Positions 47,461 through 60,664 of a stretch of 64,000 nucleotides of DNA are shown here, one piece after another. Every line of letters begins with the position of its first letter. Positions within the stretch are counted from its first letter, which is position 1. Below the pieces are notes generated by a model. It did not search any database, had not been told where the DNA came from, and was given only the letters and a program-made list of their open reading frames with translations. This DNA comes from Eulemur rufifrons (lineage: Eukaryota; Chordata; Mammalia; Primates; Lemuridae). Made by a program: the position numbers and the translations under genes. Location of the stretch: the NCBI RefSeq assembly GCF_041146395.1, contig NC_090989.1, positions 45,286,501 through 45,350,500 on the forward strand, read 5' to 3'.

Positions 47461-48213
47461 ACTGGTAATGAATCCACCAGATAACACAGAAATATGAATT
47501 AATTAGTTTGGGGAATCCCATACAATTTATCCCATCTGTAATAATTGTATTTTCACAATGTATAATAGTATGTTAAAGACTACGATGAAGTTCTGTATTA
47601 TCAAAATGTATGTGAGTGTGTGTGTGTTTTCTAAACTTGTTTGATTATGGAACTTTTTTCAATGTAGTTTTTATTAAAGTAGTTTAGAAAATGTATTCTG
47701 TGCAATACACTTTGGGAAATATTGCTTTGGTTTTGTAGTTTTAAAATATATAGCTTTTATACTCTGATTTCTCTTCAGATTGTATAAATCTTTTGCCTTT
47801 TAAAATATATAGCTTTTTTCAGAAATATAATCTCCTATGCAATATTGGATTTAGCTTCTCAGAAAAGTTCAAGTTTACTACATAGACATTTATTTTAGTT
47901 ATTCAAGTTACAGAAGAACTTGCAAATGTCATTCCTTTAAATTAGCAAGTAATTTAATTTATAGAAGCATTTATTTTCAGAAATAAATCTAATGCTGAAA
48001 ACCATTGTTATTCTGTAAATTGCAGATTTCTGAGCAAGAACACTCAGATCTTATGACTTAAGACAAAATCTATTCTCCAAAATTATCTAGTTAACACTGT
48101 TATTGAGAATATATTTTAAACTTAATTTTGGGGTACTACTTCATATAGAGTTAAATGTAAATAACAGCATACCTAAACTCTATATTTTGCACTATTTACT
48201 TTTTTTCTGTTTC
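47461..48213. other. AT-rich non-repetitive DNA
   Basis: No repeat or gene recognised. 'ttttaaaatatatagctttt' occurs twice (about 47740 and 47799). Confidence 0.45.
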
Positions 48214-48275
48214 TTTTTTTTTTTTTTTTTTAAGAGACAGGATCTTGCTCTGTTCCCTAGGCTTAAGAGTAGTTA
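48214..48275 (-). mobile_element. Alu fragment (right end only)
   Basis: An 18-bp T run followed by 'gagacaggatcttgctctgt' and a few further bases: the 3' end of a minus-strand Alu, the rest missing. Confidence 0.75.
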
Positions 48276-48345
48276 TTATAAAACCTACAAATGGTTTTAT
48301 AATATGAAAACCTTTCTAGTTTGAAAAATTATTATTATTTGTTTT

Positions 48346-48632
48346 TGTTTTTTTAGAGATAGGCCCTTGCTCTGTCACACAGGCTGGAGTACAGCCCGTG
48401 ATCATAGCTCACTGCACCCTCAGGAATTCGAAGAATCCTCTCGCCTCAATCTCTCCAGTAGCTAGGACTGCAGGCGCATGCCGCCATGCCCAACTAATTT
48501 TTAAAAATGTTTTGTTGAGACACAGCCTCGCTATTTTGGCCAGGCTAGTCTTGAACTCCTGGCCTGAAATAATCGTCCCACCTTGGTCTTCCAAAACTCT
48601 GAGATTAGAGGCGTAATCCACCATGCCCAGTT
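48346..48632 (-). mobile_element. AluJ-like element, minus strand
   Basis: Complete old Alu on the minus strand, lacking the lemur mid-element segment and with most CpGs decayed. The 5' end is at 48632. Confidence 0.92.
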
Positions 48633-48829
48633 TAAAAAACTATTTTATTTGTTCCTCACAAACAGCCTCATAAACAGAGGCATAAAAGTCTGCTATTAAT
48701 CTTCACATTTTACATACTAGAAAACTGGAATTCAAAATCCCATGTCTTTTGCTTGCACTATTCTATCTCATCCTACACTACATTTGAACTGTCTCCTTAT
48801 TTAACCTCTTGACAATATATGGCATTGTT

Positions 48830-49520
48830 GACTATGCACCGTTTCCCAAAACTCTTTCCAAAAACATCGATGAACTTAATTACATACAAATGAGGATATT
48901 TTTTCAATGATGAGACTATTAATACAGTTAAGAAGCAGGTGACTGAATGAAACCAATAGGAGATTAATGTCTATATTATGCAAGAATCCCTGAAAATCAA
49001 TAGGAAAAAGGTATCCATACCAAGTCAGGGGGAATGAAGCAATGGATATGAATAGACAATTTTTGGAAAAGAAATTTTTTTGTAAGTCTAACAACCATAT
49101 AAAGAAGTACGGCAATTAATCAGTATATAGTCATAGAAGAATTGTAAGGCCCTCACCTTCTCACATAGGTCCATAAACAAATATGTATCTGGATATTCCT
49201 TGCAACATTACTTGGAATGATGGAAATCTGGAAGCAATCTATGCGAGCTTCAGTAGGAGAGCGGAAACACACCACTGAGAACTATGCAGCAAGTAAAATA
49301 ATGGATTAGACATATATGGCAACAGTACTGGGTTTTTAAATAAAATCCAAAATACAATGCCACTGACATAAGTTAAGAATATATGCTTACAAAGCAACAT
49401 TTCATATTTTGTGAGAACATTGAGAAACAAAAGGACATACACTAAAGAATTTGGATGACTGTTTATAGTGGGAAGGAGAAAGGCAGACTGTGTGGATAAA
49501 ATGAAACAATAAATGAAAGA
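48830..49520 (+). mobile_element. Old L1M 3' region
   Basis: 'agagcggaaacacaccactg', 'tgcagcaagtaaaataatgg' and 'agtgggaaggagaaagg' resemble the ORF2 end and 3' UTR of an L1ME-type element in plus orientation. Highly diverged, so ends are approximate. Confidence 0.55.
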
Positions 49521-49689
49521 AACACTTTCTTCCCACACCTCTCTGCAATACCTTTCTTCTCCATCACCAGTTCTCTCACCCCTTTCACCTCAGAAACATT
49601 TTAATGCTTTACCTCCATCTTCTTTTACTTTTCTCCTCTCCATTGTTCTATCTTGGACACAGTGACCTGTAAACATCCAAATTTCTTCA

Positions 49690-50165
49690 TTTTACTTCCT
49701 TTTAAAAACTCTGCTGAGACTTCTTTTAGCTTTCTAGAGAAAGACCAGATCCTTAAAATAATCATACACTATCTGCCTGCTACTTACAATTCCAGCCACA
49801 TATTGTTTGAGGAAATGCTCTGTTCCCTGGAAATGCCCTGATGCCTTTAAGTCAATGCCTGTCTAGTATGTTCTTTCCTCTTCTTACCTAACTGAAGAGG
49901 TGAGGTAAGTGAGTTCCCTTTGCTATGCTCTCAAGAACACCCGGCAATTATTCTTCAAATCACTGATCACAGTGTGTAATTATATCTGGGAACTGTTTCA
50001 ATAATTTCTGTTTCTACTAATGTTTTTAGGCTCCTTGAGGGTACGGACTCTTTTGTTTTGTTTTGTTTTGTTTTGTTCACCATTATATTCAATGCACTTG
50101 ACAGAGTGCCAGGTAAATAGTTGGCTCTCAGTAATTATGTATTGAATGAATGAATACATGTAAGA
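49690..50165 (+). mobile_element. L2 LINE 3' end with (TTTTG)n
   Basis: 'atgctctgttccctggaaat', 'ggctccttgagggtacggac', a TTTTG expansion, then 'cacttgacagagtgccaggt' and 'gtattgaatgaatgaataca' give a plus-strand L2 3' end. Confidence 0.82.
50051..50077 (+). repeat. (TTTTG)n microsatellite
   Basis: Five perfect TTTTG units plus a partial one, inside the L2 terminus. Confidence 0.92.
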
Positions 50166-50969
50166 ATTCCTGTTTTAAGGAAAATATTGGGCACCTACTT
50201 TCATCATTTAAAAATGAGACATTTGTAGAAGGAGGTTTAGAATAATAGTAATAATAGGAACGTTATGAATCACAGAAAGAAATGATGTTCAAAAGGGGAA
50301 AACGTGAAATGAAATCAAGACACACACAACACACTTTAGGATTCAACTATTAAATAATTGCTATAACAGTGAAAAAGATAAGTATGATCTATCTATTTTA
50401 TATTTCTCCATTCAGAATTTGTGTATAATTCCTTAGCTGTTGAATACAAGTTTTTAAATTGCATTCCAAATGACAGCTTTTAAACAATGATGTTTTTTCT
50501 GAAGCAACGCCAGGAGATATTACATCACAGATGTCTATGTACCCAAAGATTCATTGTGCAGAAACTAATTCCAAAATATTCCCCTTTAAAATTTGCTTAC
50601 GCATTTCCTTATGTAAACAAAAGTGGAGACAGTCGACAGAAGAATGAGAATGTTGCTCCATTTTTCAAGTATACAAGATCTGTGGTATTAAAATAAATAC
50701 AACATCTGTTTTTTAATTCTGTGGGATTCCAACTAGCCTAAAGAAAACCTCAGGGAGAAAACTATAAATGGTATACTGTGCGCATACACATTTAATAATA
50801 ACTAGCGCACATGGAAGCTGTAAATTTGGGAAGAAAATCAGTTTCCCATTCACACTAGTCTAGCCATAGGGAGGAAGCCTTGGAAACAGGAAATTTGTTA
50901 TGCAGAAGTCAGTGTCAATCAGCCTAGATGAGGTTTCAAAGTAAAACAAACTCTAATCAGGACTTCTTT
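50166..50969. other. Non-repetitive, no gene seen
   Basis: No recognised repeat or exon. Confidence 0.45.
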
Positions 50970-51165
50970 TGTAACAAGCGCTTTACAGACATCATGTCAT
51001 TTAGCAGTTTCACAAGCCCTGCGAAATAATTGTCCACATTTACTGAAGAAACTGGGACTCAGAGTAGTTAAATGGTTAATTGGATTAGATGTAGCTAGAT
51101 AACAGTGGAGTAGGACATAAACTCGGGTATAATTCTAAAATCTTCCTACTTTCCACTCAGGGCTC
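50970..51165 (-). mobile_element. MIR SINE
   Basis: 'caagcgctttacagacatca', 'gaagaaactgggactcagag' and 'ttccactcagggctct' follow a nearly full minus-strand MIR. Confidence 0.8.
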
Positions 51166-51699
51166 TCTTCTTTAAATTTCAGGCTTTCTTAGTCTATCAT
51201 TATTCCTTTCTCTAGACTTCTTCAGGACTTTGTTCCTCCCACCAACTTCCCTCTGCTCAACTTTAAACACTTTCACTGTAATTACTATGATAGACAGAAA
51301 ATTGCAAATTTATTGCTTTGTAGTATCCTTCAGTCATCTAACTAGAGGGTGAGTAACTTGTGACTAATGTCCATTCTCTTGTTCTCTTTCCCCTTTATTC
51401 TCCTTGGTCATGGAACTACTTGGGCAAGCATTTTAAGAATCCCTTTTGGCTCAATTTGACTTTAATGTTTTCTAAATGAAATTAAGCCAACAAAAGGTTC
51501 CTTTGATCAGGATTTTGCCTCATTAATTAAGGATCATGTTAAAGGGCAAATCCCAACTAGACCTCTCCCACTTGAGACCTATGTGTATTATTTCCGTAGT
51601 AAATGAAACTGAAGAAGAGATTTCCCTTCCAAAGACCAAGTTCCTGTATTCATGGACTTTCCTGTTTTGCACCTCCTTGAGCTTGGGATTCCAACATTT
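51166..51699. other. Non-repetitive, no gene seen
   Basis: No repeat or exon recognised. Confidence 0.45.
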
Positions 51700-51845
51700 G
51701 TTTATTTAATTTAAGTAGGCTTCAGTATATTATGTAACTTCACGTCAGTGTGCTCACCTGTGAAAAAGTTAGTATTAATATATAATGAGATAGCTTTAAG
51801 GATTCAATGAGATAATATATTTAAAGCAGATGTGGTATAGGGAAA
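51700..51845 (+). mobile_element. MIR SINE fragment
   Basis: 'cagtgtgctcacctgtgaaa' and 'aaggattcaatgagataata' match the middle and 3' part of a plus-strand MIR. Confidence 0.65.
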
Positions 51846-51963
51846 ATTTTCAATGTTAGTTTCTTTCTCTTCTCTTCAACTTTCTGATGTATTCTACATT
51901 TTCATCAGCTCTTTCTCTTTTTTCCTAGTTCTTTTTTGTGTTGTTATTTATTCCTTCACTAAT

Positions 51964-51973
51964 ACCCTAAAAT
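51964..51973 (+). repeat. L1 target-site duplication, left copy
   Basis: accctaaaat, repeated exactly at 52912-52921. Confidence 0.85.
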
Positions 51974-52911
51974 ATTTATTTATTTCAGGATATTATGGGG
52001 GTACAAACATTTTGGTTACATGTTATGACTTTGCCACACCCAAACCATGATTTGAGGCATGCCTTTTCCCCCTACCATGCTCACCGCATTCATTAGTTGT
52101 GAGTTTACCCACCCCCAACCCCTTAATCCCTGAAGAATATTCCTACCGTGTGAGCACCATAGTGTTGATCTGTCAATACCAATTTGATGGCGAGTATATG
52201 TAGAACCTATTCTTCCATTCGTGTAATACCTCACTTCGGAGGATGGGCTCAAGTTCTATCCAGGAAAATATAAGAGGTGCTAGATCACTGTCATTTCTTA
52301 TAATTGAGTAATATTCCATTGTATACATATACCAAATTTTATTAATCCACTCATTAATTGATAGGCACTTGGGTTGTTTCTACATCCTTGCTATAGTGAA
52401 TTGTGCTGCCATAAACATTCAGGTGCAGATGTCTTTATTATAGAATGTCTTTTGCTGTTTTGGGTAGATGCCTAATAGTGCTATTGCTGGATCGAACGGT
52501 ATTTCTTTTTTTAGCTCTTTGAGGTATCTCCAAATTCTTTTCCAATGAGGTTGCACTAATTTGCAGTCCCATCAGCAGTGTAAGAGTGTTCCTGTCTCTC
52601 TACATGCTCGCCAGCATTTGTTGTTTTGGGATTTTTTGATAAAGGCCAATCTCACTGGGGTTAGGTGTTATCTCACTGTGGTTTTGATTTGCATTTCTCT
52701 AATGATTAGAGATGTTGAGCATTTTTTTTTGTGTTTGCTGACCATTATTCTGTCTTCTTTTGAAAAGTTTCTGTTCATGTCGTTTACCCATTTATTGATG
52801 GGGTTGTTTGATTTTTTTCTTGTTGATTATTTTAAGTTCTAGATAGATTCTTGTTATCAGCCCTTTGTTGGATGTATGGAGAGCAAATATTTTCTCCTAT
52901 TTTGTAGGCAC
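51974..52911 (-). mobile_element. Lemur-type L1, 5'-truncated, 938 bp
   Basis: Minus-strand L1. The 3' end is at 51974 (A-rich tail seen as 'atttatttatttc', then 'aggatattatgggggtacaa'), followed by the 3' UTR, the end of ORF2 ('attgtatacatataccaaat', 'ctttgaggtatctccaaatt') and a 5' truncation inside ORF2 near 'gcaaatattttctcc'. Flanked by an exact 10-bp duplication. Same 3' UTR type as the L1 at 38031 but more diverged, with broken frames. Confidence 0.92.
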
Positions 52912-52921
52912 ACCCTAAAAT
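52912..52921 (+). repeat. L1 target-site duplication, right copy
   Basis: accctaaaat, identical to 51964-51973. Confidence 0.85.
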
Positions 52922-53461
52922 CTTGATCTGCTTATTCTGAGTTAATTTCTCTCAAATCACAAGGCTTTTCCTCACTGGAATCTCTATTGATCTCTTGTAT
53001 CTTTCCCTTACTGTAGAAACTCTGTAACCTGGAACTTTATATCAAAAATTAAATTTCTAAAATGGATAGGTTGTGGTTGTAACTCATCTGGAACTTGAGC
53101 ATGTCAAAAAACATTCATTAAATTCATATGGTTTGTAGTGAAAGGGTAAAGCATAGTTATATCCCTCTCAACATTTCCATAAAAGAGCAGCATGTCTGGA
53201 TTTAATTAGAGTACAATGCTTCTGTCTCTAGCCAAGCTGGAGATATTTCCAAATCCACCATGACTTTTGAAAGATGGCTTGCTATAAGGTTTACTTCCAG
53301 TCAACCTGATGTTTGGGTATACGCTGTATAAGTTATCATAGCAAGCAAATCTAGGGAAGCAATTAAAGGGAATATTCAGAAATGGTTATGAGGAATAAAT
53401 ATTATTGTAGACATAGGGCATAATGTCCTGATGCTTAGGCTTAAGGTAATACTAGTGGCAT
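52922..53461. other. Non-repetitive, no gene seen
   Basis: No repeat or exon recognised. Confidence 0.45.
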
Positions 53462-53978
53462 TGTGGTGGTTTTGAAATATAATCCTCAAATTCTTTTGAA
53501 ATTCTTCCTATCAAGGTGTCTATGCCCTTCACACTTAAATCTGGGTTCTGTGACTGCTTGAATAATAGAACATGTCAGAAGTGATGTGGTACAATTTTCT
53601 AGGCTGGGCCACAAAAAATTGATAACTTTGACTTCTTATTTCTTAGTAAACTTGCTCTTGGAACTCAGCCACCATGCTGCGAGGAAGCCCCATCAGCTCA
53701 TTACAAAGCCCACAAGGAGATGAATTAAAGGCTCTGACTCATTGTTCTAGGAGTTCCAAGCTGAAAGTCAGCACCAACTTGACAGTCATGAGAGTGAGTG
53801 ACCTTAACAGTGGATCCTCCAGTCTCCAAGAGATGCCTTGTGGAGCAAAGACAAGTTGTTCCTATCAAACCATGAAAAATTCTAGATCTGTAAGCAAAAT
53901 TAATTATTGACACTATTTGAGCAGTTAAGTTTTGGGTGATTTGTTAGACTTCAACAGATAATTGTATCAGGCAAATAT
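53462..53978 (+). mobile_element. MLT1-type solo LTR
   Basis: Plus-strand order: 'gtgactgcttgaataataga', 'catgtcagaagtgatgtggt', 'cagccaccatgctgcgagga', 'cagtggatcctccagtctcc' and 'ttttgggtgatttgttagac' follow an MLT1-group LTR. A 78-codon frame inside it is not a gene. Confidence 0.85.
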
Positions 53979-55359
53979 TCAAAATGACGTCAGTGTTGCT
54001 TGACTAAGGTTGAAGAAGGGGAAGGGGTGGTGGCGAAGGGGACCTGTGCCCTTTATGCCCCTACAGCTAAACAGGCTTTGAATGTTTCAACCTAACATCC
54101 ATAACCATTCTTCCTAACTTCCATATGCATGTGCAAGTTAAGCAGAAACACACATTAAACAAGGTTGTGTATTGGGCAGTTGATGAAAAGGAGGTGCACA
54201 GAAACCTAATCCTCTCTTACCCCTAGGATCAATGGTTCAGTAATAGCAAATTCAGTGTTCATTGAGATTTTATAAAACATTACTATCACAAACCATGAGA
54301 ATCAACTGGTTATTCCAACCTAACATCTCAATGATTCTGCCTAACTTCCAGATAAATACACATGTACACACACACATACACACATACATATGTAAAAGAC
54401 AATATGATAATATAGGAAATCATTGACAAAAACTATCAAACATCAGCCGTTTCTATTTGTCCTATTGTAATACAAAATTTATTGAAATATGTGAAAAACT
54501 ATGAGTGCTATTTTATGATCAGACCCCTTAATGTCATGTCCAATAATCTATTTCCCAATCATCTATATAATACACAAATTATTTTATCTACATTTCAACT
54601 TTTAAACAAGGTATTGTTTTCCAAATGAAAAGTTAGGGGAAATCATAATTTCCTACATATAATGTGAATTTAATAAAAAACTATACTAAATTTAAATATG
54701 CATTATCAGATAAGTACAAGGCAAAGAAGATTGGGGTTGATTAAATCTAGGTATTGTGAATAGACTGGTTAATACCACAGACTCTTGGATGTGAATAAAG
54801 TTTTATTTTATCACTCATTTGTTCTTTTCTTCTCTTCAATGATAAATGTCACAGGTCCACTATCAGAAACAGACCTTTTTCTGAATATGCGATAATTATA
54901 TGATGGAAAATCTGTATTCCCAATTGTTGACTTGTATTTTATTCCCTGAATCTAAACTTAATAACAATGTCCTTCCTTTTTCTAGTTTACAGTTGGTTCA
55001 TGACATCTGAAGAGTTGGACACAAAGGAATACCTAAATCTTAACTTTTCCTGTGTGAAGTAAAAATAATCATTTACCCTCTGCTCCCTCTTTCAGATGTT
55101 CCTAATCACCCCTCACACTCATCACCCGGCTCCCCTACACTGAACCTTTCAATGTACAACATGCTGGAGAGAAAAGAGTACTTTGGTCAGAAAAGGAAAT
55201 AGAGCTGAACATGGAACAAGGTACCATATTCTAATTTTAAAGAAAGTGGCTTAGTAGAATCTTAAGTTTTCCACTCTGTGGGGCCTCCATTGTGTCAGGA
55301 GGAAAGGAAAAAAATACACACAAAACGGATTTTATTATATCATATCTTAATGGAAAATC
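53979..55359. other. Non-repetitive DNA with a small duplicated motif
   Basis: No dispersed repeat recognised. A motif of about 50 bp occurs twice (54085-54135 and 54312-54365). A short CA-rich stretch is at 54358-54388. Confidence 0.45.
54358..54388 (+). repeat. Imperfect (CA)n
   Basis: CA-rich stretch with AT interruptions. Confidence 0.75.
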
Positions 55360-55535
55360 TTGATAATAGAAAATGGAACTTCAGAATGGAAGGGACATTT
55401 GGGCTCATTTTCTAATGAAACACTTTTATTTAACTGAGGAAACTGAGAGCCAAAGAGATAATATGACTTGCCTAAGTCCTGACAGCTTTCTGGTAACAGA
55501 ACTTGAAATGGAACCTAAGTCTCAATGGTCTTATT
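55360..55535 (-). mobile_element. MIR-like SINE
   Basis: 'cagaatggaagggacatttg', 'aactgaggaaactgagagcc' and 'gacttgcctaagtcctgaca' follow the minus strand of a MIR-related SINE. Confidence 0.65.
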
Positions 55536-56884
55536 TTAGTGTTGTAGCTAAGTCAGGTAATAACAGAGAACACCCAGAAAGAAGCATTAACCGTATATCA
55601 ACATTCTTATTTCTCAGGCTATAATGTTACTGGATTGATGTAAATTACAGAAAACTTTTGGGCTGTCTCTTAAGAATTCATAATCGCTTTGTTTTGTACA
55701 TATAAAATATGTGTGTTGATACAGTGCTAATTTTTTTATTGATGCACTATTGAGCTGACTGTTTTAGGATTACTTATTTTAAAGATGTGGACAGTTTTTT
55801 TTTTCTTTTTTTAAAAAATGTTATTGGCAACAGCAGAGCATGCTTTTTTTTGTCTCACCATTATAGCTGTGAAATTCCATCAGTTAAACTGTCCCAGGCA
55901 GTTGGGAGAATTACCACTGCCTTTATCTGGTAACAGAAATTAAAACAATTGGTTGCAGGCAAGTCTCACTGATACTATGATCCTGGAGCCAGACACAGCA
56001 AAGAAAAGCAAACGAATATGACCCCCACTTGTGTCTTTGGTGGTCTCTGGAGTCCTATAAGCATAAAAGACTGTGAAACTTGTGCAAATTCAGTATCATC
56101 CTATGGACAGTGGAGCAATGGAACAAGAGAGAATGAGTGGAAAGCTTTTTGGTGTTTAACAAATGTGTTCATAGAAAATCTGATTTTTGGCCAGTTCAAA
56201 GTTGTGTCTGATCTGAAGCGAGTATTATTGCCTACTGACTAGAGAGTTTCCTTGTTGAAGTTGTATGATTCACTTGAAGTGTTTTGCCATACCAAATTGG
56301 TTAGCTAATTTGAGTAAGGAACCAGATATGTTATTTCTTCCCCAGACTTCTCTCAATAAAAGTTAGCTTTCTTTCCTTCCTCCTATCCAAAGCATAACTA
56401 TTAACATGGCAACATCTTGATAATTTTGAGAAACTTAGGAGAACCCCTTCAAAGTATAATGTATGAATAGGACATGATTTATGACTCGTGGTTGAAATAT
56501 GGTTTAGCCAATGTTCAGCACCTCTGAATGGCACAACTCCGAGGGCATCATTTATATCATTTTTACACAAATGGAGCATCCAGACTATTAGTCTTGTTCA
56601 GAGGAAAAAATAAATCTGAGACATGGGGTAATAGAGTAGTATTATGTAGTCAAGAAAGCATGGACTATGTGAAAAAACTTAACCCCTGTGAGAAAAATAT
56701 GAAGGAAAACATGTCAATGAAAAAAGTTGAGATCTATGAAATAATAATCTAGTTTGGGGAGAATGTCAAACGTTGTTCAGTCAAGCAAGGCAGACATATC
56801 TCATAATTCACACTTAAGATCACAAAAAGGGCAGAGTTAAGACATGGCAGTGTGGAGGACCTCAGCTACCCGTTCTTGAACTCC
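55536..56884. other. Non-repetitive, no gene seen
   Basis: About 1.35 kb with poly-T runs near 55796-55812. Frames of 74-82 codons show no domain. Confidence 0.45.
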
Positions 56885-57575
56885 CCAGTAGTTCCCTTGT
56901 CAGGCTCTTTATTTCCATCTTTTTCAATCATGCCCAGATCTATTCATCACCTGGAATCAGAGTGATCTTTGAAGAATAAAAACCAGACCTTGCTGCCACC
57001 CTGAATGAAACCTTACGGGATCATTTCTATATGGCTTAGCTTGGCTATGGTGGAACAGGATCTGACCTCTGCCAACACTTGAACCTCGGTTCCTCCCACT
57101 GCATCTTCTATTCCTTATGTTCAGCTCTTTGACTATCTTCCTTTTCTTTGAATAGGTCAAGAGTGTTCACACCTTAGGACTAGTTTACTTGCAATTTCTC
57201 CATGTGGGATATTCCACCCTGAGATATTTTTATGCCTGGATCCCTCTTGGCATTTAGATCTCAGCTTAAATGTTACCTCCTTAGCAGAATTTTAGGTTTC
57301 TCCTGAGGCCTTTCCTGAGCATCTAATTTAAATTAGTATACTCCTGACCCATAACTTTCTATCATGTTTTGGTATTTTATTTATAGAACCTATAATTAGC
57401 TGAAGTTATTTTTGATTTTTTTTCTTTGTTTACTCTATCTCCTTTCTCGGTCTTGTTCTCTGGCATATACCCTGCCATATTTCCCCCCATAAGAACTTTA
57501 CTTGATATATAGTACGTACTCATTTTATATGTAATGAGGAAATCAGTCTTATTTAATTATAGCTCTAATATTGCT
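56885..57575 (+). mobile_element. L2 LINE, ORF2 end and 3' UTR
   Basis: 'tcagagtgatctttgaagaa', 'cagcttaaatgttacctcct', 'gaggcctttcctgagcatct' and 'agtacgtactcattttat' follow the plus-strand L2 3' end. Diverged, with broken frames. Confidence 0.78.
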
Positions 57576-59604
57576 TTGCTAATAATTTCAGCTTTCAATC
57601 AGTCCAGAAATAAGCAAAAGGAATTGCTACTTTGAATTTAATTCTTTGCAACAAGAGAAAACTGATAGAGTCAATAGGAGTGATAGTAGCTTTGGAGAAT
57701 GTGAACAATGTTCTTGGAATTAATAATAAAGGAAAGCTGTGGAAAGGAATGCAGGGGGACAGCCAGACATCTACCCTAGACTTCAGGAAAGCAGATGTCA
57801 AAGAGTATAAGACAAATTAGGAATGACCACATGGCCAGAGATTTTAAGAGGAAAGACTGCTCCAGAGAGATGAAAGAATAACAATGATATCCTGATAGTA
57901 CCGTCACTGATTATATTTTTTAAAATAAAAACATGAAATCCTAGATACTGTCTGGGATGAAATCATATTTTAAAATGACACGTAAAAAAAGAAGAATAAA
58001 CAGTGTGTAACCAAAAATGAAAATTTCATAAACCCATAGAACCATGAGTCAATTGAAATGGGCCATGGAACACAATCACAAAAATAGAACATGGAGCTTA
58101 AATGGCTTTTTAAAAAATTAAAGTTAGCTCTGTCTAGATTGAAAAGAACATGAAGGGTCAAATTCGTTTGGATGAGACAGAGTAATATTAGTAAAACACT
58201 AAACTCTTAATAATTGTTTCCCTTCCAACTTTTGTAAAGAGAGAAAGATTTTCAAACTGAAATGAATATGAAAAAGAGGAAAAAGAGGCACAAGATAGAA
58301 TAAGACAAATAAATTAATGGTGAGATTAATATGGTCCGGAGTATTAAACAACTTGTAGTAACACAATCTTTAAGGAATCATGATGAATAACACAGAGACT
58401 AAAAAAAAGCCTCATCTTAAACTTCATAAAGAATAAAATGAATTTTTGAAACTACATACGCATTAGTTTGGGTCCTTCATGGTAAATTTCTAAATATGTT
58501 AATAGGGGCTTTAAGGGAGTGTATCGTGAAGTGTATTCCATGAACTAGGAATGTGACATTTGGTAAAACAAACAAACCAAACTACTACCAACCAGGTTTC
58601 CTTACACAAATAAGCTTGGGAAATATTGGGTTAATTGAAGTTATCCCAATTACTGCAAGACTCATCAGTTTATAATGTCTAATCTGCACTGAGACTTTCC
58701 AGAAAAGGGCATATAGTGTGTGGTGTTTTTAGCATCTCGTGGAACTAATATCTTAACGGACACAGCTTGGGAAACAGCGTGTTGGTGACATGCTTCAGTG
58801 TTTTATGCTTCCATCTATTGTGCTCAACACTTTTACTGATGACAAATGAAGACAAGAGGGCCTGCTTATCACATATACAGCCAACACAAAGCTGGGAGAG
58901 ACAGTTAATATGATGGATGGATGAATCAAGTTTTAAAAATATTATGACAGGTTGGAATATTGGGCTGAAACTAAAAGACAATATTGGTCTCCAAAATCAT
59001 CTCACATCTACAGGATAGGAGACACCTGGCTTAATAGCAATTTCTAAGAACAAAATCTAGAGGGTTTACTTGACTGTAAACTCAATACAAGCCAACAGTG
59101 TGTTCCCTTGCAAAAGAAACAATATGTTAAATCTGTTATGCTGGGATGTTTTCATAGAAGAAAAGGAGCCTAGGGGAATTTCTAACTCCATTGTCTTAAG
59201 TACTGGTCAGATGGCATTTGGAAAATGGAATGAGGGAAATGTGCTCAGTTGAAGACCACGAGAAGGAAAGTAAAGGTGGCTGGATGCCACACCATGATAG
59301 GAACACAAAACTAGAAATACTTGGTCTAGGTAAAAGAATACTTGGACTAGACACCATATAAGAAAACACTTTATGATCATTCAGTTTTCTAAGGGGGGAA
59401 ATATATACACTAATTTACAAGGTAGAAGCTTCTTATTGCTATATGTTCAAGTCAGACTGGGTAACCATCTTCCAGGATGTGGTAGGTGGAATCCCTTTAC
59501 TAGCTTTGATTCTTCTAATCTAAATGATCTCTAGGAGTCTATTATATTATGTATTTCAATATTGTTTTTCTGGCCACTGGACTCATGAGATTTTCATATG
59601 TAGC
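57576..59604. other. Non-repetitive, no gene seen
   Basis: About 2 kb without a confident repeat. Two similar motifs, 'aagcttgggaaatattgggt' (58612) and 'cagcttgggaaacagcgtgt' (58763), could be ends of an old DNA transposon, but I cannot show it. Confidence 0.4.
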
Positions 59605-59695
59605 ACTATAGAATTCTAGATCTGGAAGGAACTTTAAAGACAATCTATGTAATAGTCTGCTTTTCAGAGGTGAGGCAACCAAGGCCCAAGAAAAT
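59605..59695 (-). mobile_element. MIR-like SINE fragment
   Basis: 'tagatctggaaggaacttta' and 'gaggcaaccaaggcccaaga' resemble a MIR-related SINE on the minus strand. Confidence 0.5.
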
Positions 59696-59699
59696 TTCC

Positions 59700-60340
59700 A
59701 TTTGTTCATTTGCCAGATGTTTCCTGGTTTTTTGATATACATGAGGCACTAAATTGTGTGCCCTAGAGAATACCAACATGAACAAGGAGAGAACTTGCTG
59801 GCCATACACTTACAATCTAGTGTGGAAGACTCACAAAGAAACAGCCAATGTACAACACAGAGATATGAAACATATATAGTTGAAAAATAAGCAATTCATT
59901 CTGGTTGGCAGACTGGGAAATGTGGAGGTAGGGATGGTGCTTAGGCAGAGAAAACATTAGCAACTCACAGGGAGGAAAGAGTTTGGGAAGTGGCACCCAC
60001 TGAATTGGAATCATGAAAGTAGCTTCATATTGGACCAACTCAAGATTGTGGACCAATACAATCCCTGGAAATGGGTTCAGGCCCATTTGGACCAGAAATT
60101 CTGAGGTCTGGTTTTCAGCTACCTTGAATGTGATCTTAAAGAGGGACACATGTTCCAGGTGGCAACATGCTTTTAGGCCCCCAAACTCATTTCCCCATGG
60201 AGGGGCATGGACAAAGAAGGGTCACAGTGAGGCCTTATAAAGCTTAGGGCCAAGAGTAGGAGTCCTTCTTTTTCCAATGTAGGAATTTTGATTTTACTCC
60301 AAGCCCATATAGGAGGCATTTGGGTTTTCTGCAGAGAGAA
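59700..60340 (-). mobile_element. L2 LINE fragment
   Basis: 'aacatgaacaaggagagaac', 'cacttacaatctagtgtgga' and, farther on, 'gaattttgattttactccaa' match separate parts of a minus-strand L2, in order, with a diverged middle. 'aggccttataaagcttaggg' corresponds to the usual 'gggccttgtaggcc' block. Confidence 0.6.
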
Positions 60341-60440
60341 GCAGCAGCATTTGCCTAAGGTCATGGTGCTGAGCCTGGAACCCACATTTCCATGTCCTGA
60401 ATCCAATATGTCCTCCCTTATGCCACACTGCACTTCTACT
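60341..60440 (-). mobile_element. MIR-like SINE fragment
   Basis: 'tttgcctaaggtcatggtgc', 'gagcctggaacccacatttc' and 'cttatgccacactgcact' match the 5' half of MIR on the minus strand. Confidence 0.55.
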
Positions 60441-60664
60441 AAGGTCTCTATTCCACATTGATTTAACTCTAAAGTAACCTTAACAGGGACCTACCTTAAA
60501 GAATATCTTATAGATATGGAGCTAAAATAACACATTTAATGTTTCCAAGAGGCACCAAACAATGCCCATTCACATTTAAAAACTGATTTGATGCAAGGGG
60601 AAAAGACAACAGGAAGAATAAAATATAGCAGAAGTCACTGTCAGTCCTAGAATAACGTTTCTAT

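Noticed and set aside
53674..53910. 78-codon frame starting with an ATG in a good context
   Set aside because: It lies within an MLT1-type LTR. The ATG is part of a block conserved in that LTR family.
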